Part shown: piece after piece, positions 60,531 to 64,000 of the stretch
How the letters are laid out: each line of letters starts with the position of its first letter
Position numbering within the stretch: the first letter of the stretch is position 1
Source: Streptomyces sp. SCL15-4
GTDB lineage: Bacteria > Actinomycetota > Actinomycetes > Streptomycetales > Streptomycetaceae
Assembly: GCF_033366695.1 (NCBI RefSeq)
Contig: NZ_JAOBTQ010000001.1
Span: 868,001 to 932,000, forward strand
Direction: 5' to 3'
DNA length: 64,000 nucleotides
Notes under the pieces: generated by a model
The model's database searches: none
Told to the model about the DNA's origin: nothing
The model's input: only the letters and a program-made list of their open reading frames with translations
Position numbers and translations under genes: made by a program

Positions 60531-61717
60531 CTCGGCTCCAAGGGGATCGCCGCCGACAGCGCGGTGCCCTCGCCCGGTGCCGACTCGATGGTGAGGGTGC
60601 CGCCGAGCTGGCGCAGGCGGGCGCGGATGGCGGGCAGGCCGTGCCCGCGCCCCTCCGCGGCCGGCCCGGAGCCGAAGGCGGCGGGAGTGCGCGGGTCGAA
60701 GCCGCGGCCGTCGTCGGTGACGTCCAGCATGATCTGGTCGTCCAGGCAGGTCAGGGTGAGGGTGGCGGTGCGGGCCGCCGCGTGTTCGCGGACGTTGGCG
60801 AGGGCGCCCTGCGCGATGCGCAGCAGGGCGGACTCCACCGGCGCGGGCAGCGGCTCGGGCGGGCTGCCCTCGGTGTGGACGCGGACGGTGAGTTCCGGTG
60901 TCGTCTCGCGCTCGGCCACGGCGCGCAGGGCGCGGAGCAGGCCGCCGCCCTCGGCCAGGTCGGCCGGGGCCAGGTCGTGGACGAAGCGGCGGGCCTCGGC
61001 GAGGCTGCGCTCGGCGATGTCCGCCGCCGTGCGGACGTGGTCGCGGGCCGTGCCGGGGGCGGTGTCCCACAGCCGGTCGGCCGCCTGGAGCAGCATGCGC
61101 TGGCTGGACAGGCCCTGCGCGAGGGTGTCGTGGATCTCCCGGGCGAGCCGTTCGCGCTCGGCGAGGGTGCCCTCGCGGCGCTCGGTGGCGGCCAGCTCGC
61201 GCCGGGTGCGGACCAGGTCGTCGATCAGGACGTCCTGGCGGGCCGCCTGGCGCTGCATGACGACGAACACGGTGGTGGCGACGGCGGCCACCGCGGGCGG
61301 GGCCAGCAGCACGTTCGGGTCCGGCCAGCCCGCCAGGCCGAGCTGGGCGGCCACCGCGAGCGCGGTCAGCAGCGCCACCAACAAGATCGCGGCGCGCGGC
61401 GGGAGCGTGCGCAGCCCGGTGTAGAAGAGCGGGACCGCGCACCAGGCGAAGCTCGGGGCCAGCACGACGAGCAGCGCCCAGGCCGCCACGACCAGGCCGA
61501 GCCAGGTCAGCCGGCGGGGCGTGGGACGGGTGCCGAGGGCCGGGCCGAGGACGTAGAGCACGGCGAGCAGCGCGGACAGGACGATCACCCAGGGGGTATG
61601 CGGTCCCTCGGCGTGCCGGACCAGGTAGCGGACGACGGACGCGGACAGCAGCACGAAGAACGCCGTGTGCATGACGACGGTGAGGGCCCGGGTGTCGTCG
61701 CGCTCGGGTACGCCCAC
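60527..61717 (-). CDS. senS: Five-helix sensor histidine kinase (SenS-like)
   Basis: A 396-aa kinase. Five hydrophobic segments span the first 150 residues. The HisKA_3 H-box is LAREIHDTLAQGLSSQ and the ATPase has TDDGRGFDP and GHGLPAIRARL. I start at GTG 61717 because GGGAGGT lies seven bases upstream; the GTG at 61759 sits almost on its own ribosome site. Five membrane segments match SenS, which works with secreted HbpS to sense iron/haem and peroxide stress. It is divergent from hbpS. Confidence 0.92.
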   Translation of the reverse strand: MGVPERDDTRALTVVMHTAFFVLLSASVVRYLVRHAEGPHTPWVIVLSALLAVLYVLGPALGTRPTPRRLTWLGLVVAAWALLVVLAPSFAWCAVPLFYTGLRTLPPRAAILLVALLTALAVAAQLGLAGWPDPNVLLAPPAVAAVATTVFVVMQRQAARQDVLIDDLVRTRRELAATERREGTLAERERLAREIHDTLAQGLSSQRMLLQAADRLWDTAPGTARDHVRTAADIAERSLAEARRFVHDLAPADLAEGGGLLRALRAVAERETTPELTVRVHTEGSPPEPLPAPVESALLRIAQGALANVREHAAARTATLTLTCLDDQIMLDVTDDGRGFDPRTPAAFGSGPAAEGRGHGLPAIRARLRQLGGTLTIESAPGEGTALSAAIPLEPR

Positions 61718-61784
61718 TCCCGGCACCTCCCTCGGATCCGCGCTGAACTGGGCAAACACCCTCCATTGTGCCCAGGTGCGGAGG

Positions 61785-61816
61785 CCGCGGGGTCATCCGA
61801 TCGGATGACCCCGCGG
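61785..61816. promoter_or_regulatory. Perfect 32-bp palindrome in the senS-hbpS divergent promoter
   Basis: CCGCGGGGTCATCCGA (61785-61800) is followed immediately by its exact complement (61801-61816). It is 67 bases from the kinase start and about 100 from hbpS, so both promoters are within reach. It is the strongest operator candidate in the window, probably for SenR or a Fur-like protein. A terminator is less likely, because the genes on either side start here. Confidence 0.8.
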
Positions 61817-61918
61817 GCAACCGGTCCACCGACGCGGCGCGGCCCCGTCCGGCACCAGGATCGGTTCCGGAAGGCGATCCCGCCGTCCACCCGAGGCCCG
61901 ACCGGAAGGTTCCCCAGC

Positions 61919-62485
61919 ATGCCCAGTCGCAAGAAGCCGTCCTCCCGTACCCGCGTCCTGGTGGGCGGCGCCGCCCTGGCCGTCGTCGGGGCCGGTGCCG
62001 TCGGCACGGTGGCCGCCAACGCGGCCGGCTCCGCCGACGCCACGCCCGCAGCCGCGCCCGTGGCGGCCCGGGGCGGCGAGCTGACCCAGAGCAGGCACCT
62101 GAGTGTGGACGCGGCGGCCAAGGCGGCGCGTGCCGCGCTGGAGGCGGCCGAGAAGGACGGCCGGCAGGTGTCCGTGGCCGTCGTCGACCGCAACGGCAAC
62201 ACCGTGGTCACCCTGCGCGGGGACGGCGCCGGCCCGCAGTCGTACGAGTCCGCGCAGCGCAAGGCGTACACCGCGGTCTCCTGGAACGCGCCGACCTCGA
62301 AGCTGGCCGAGCGGCTGGCGCAGGCGCCGAACCTGAAGGACATCCCGGGCACGCTGTTCCTCGCGGGCGGCACCCCGGTCACCGCCCAGGGCGCGCCGGT
62401 GGCGGGCATCGGCGTGGCGGGCGCGCCGTCGGGCGACCTGGACGAGCGGTACGCGCAGGCGGGCGCGGCGGCCCTCGGCCGCTGA
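61919..62485 (+). CDS. hbpS: Secreted haem-binding protein of the SenSR system (HbpS-like, GlcG family)
   Basis: A 188-aa exported protein. The signal sequence runs through VLVGGAALAVVGAGAVGTVAANAAG. The rest is a GlcG/HbpS domain: DAAAKAARAALEAAEKDG, VSVAVVDRNGNTVVTLRGDG, SYESAQRKAYTAVSW, FLAGGTPV, GVAGAPSG. In S. reticuli HbpS binds haem outside the cell and interacts with SenS. The ATG at 61919 follows GGAAGG. It is directly divergent from senS-senR and convergent with katG. Confidence 0.92.
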   Translation: MPSRKKPSSRTRVLVGGAALAVVGAGAVGTVAANAAGSADATPAAAPVAARGGELTQSRHLSVDAAAKAARAALEAAEKDGRQVSVAVVDRNGNTVVTLRGDGAGPQSYESAQRKAYTAVSWNAPTSKLAERLAQAPNLKDIPGTLFLAGGTPVTAQGAPVAGIGVAGAPSGDLDERYAQAGAAALGR

Positions 62486-62512
62486 CACCGGACACCGAGC
62501 GGCGAAACGAGA

Positions 62513-62546
62513 CGTCCGGGCCCGCCCCGAAGGGCGGACCCGGACG
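62513..62546. terminator. Bidirectional terminator with a UUCG-type loop on the minus strand
   Basis: A 15-bp stem from 62513-62527 to 62532-62546, with a single C/A mismatch, closed by CGAA on the plus strand, which reads TTCG on the minus strand, the most stable tetraloop class. It sits between the convergent hbpS and katG stop codons. Confidence 0.8.
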
Positions 62547-62578
62547 CGCTGTTCAGCCGGCCGGAGCGGGCGGATCGG

Positions 62579-64000
<1,422 letters not shown>

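Overview
This window reads as a piece of a Streptomyces chromosome. The basis is very high GC, frequent GTG starts, ATGA/GTGA start-stop overlaps, leaderless promoters, and actinomycete-specific families: DUF397/XRE pairs, DUF574 methyltransferase, mycothiol-dependent maleylpyruvate isomerase fold, a SenS/SenR/HbpS redox system, a blaL-blaA-blaB beta-lactamase locus and the 25-residue ribosomal protein bL37. I see no rRNA, tRNA, CRISPR array, insertion sequence or phage module. The species cannot be named from this alone.

Layout. 0-5 kb: the end of an incoming gene, an XRE/DUF397 regulator pair, an MBL-fold hydrolase, a small P-loop kinase, an orphan FAD subunit of a molybdenum hydroxylase and a RidA-like protein. 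5-15 kb: an MMPL exporter, a phosphotransferase, an MFS transporter, DUF1206, a urea transporter, an STAS protein and bL37, interleaved with decayed genes (SDR epimerase tail, a DUF1684/hydrolase junction, a GreA-type factor) and a GC-rich minisatellite. 15-24 kb: a ClpC-type AAA+ unfoldase with a repeated motif upstream, a degenerate Nudix protein, and a glycerol/lipid module (lipid kinase, AGPS-type flavoprotein, TetR, GlpD). 24-32 kb: methyltransferase, GCS2-type ligase, HxlR/azoreductase divergon, DMT permease, MarR with esterase, and a quercetinase-type cupin with a palindromic operator. 32-41 kb: stress protein, second RidA, two secreted hydrolases with overlapping ends, then a cis-prenyltransferase translationally coupled to an MpaB-like/EF-hand fusion, a secreted SGNH lipase, a small membrane protein and a polysaccharide deacetylase. 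41-52 kb: a sugar ABC importer without ATPase, a second phosphotransferase, an SDR, a truncated FG-GAP protein, and a TetR-controlled permease/amidohydrolase operon. 52-57 kb: a GH10-GH62 xylanase/arabinofuranosidase and a PL9 pectate lyase, convergent and each with its own palindrome. 57-64 kb: blaL/blaA-blaB, then senS-senR, hbpS and the 3' part of katG, cut by the window end.

Themes. Many units are a regulator beside its target with a visible palindrome between them. Secreted plant-polymer enzymes and a sugar importer suit a soil saprophyte. The most unusual unit is the polyisoprenoid pair at 36.5-38.8 kb: a prenyl-chain-making enzyme coupled to a calcium-binding relative of rubber/meroterpenoid oxygenases in which the usual WVHATL histidine is replaced by valine. 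At least four genes are visibly decayed, concentrated at 5-15 kb and 48 kb.
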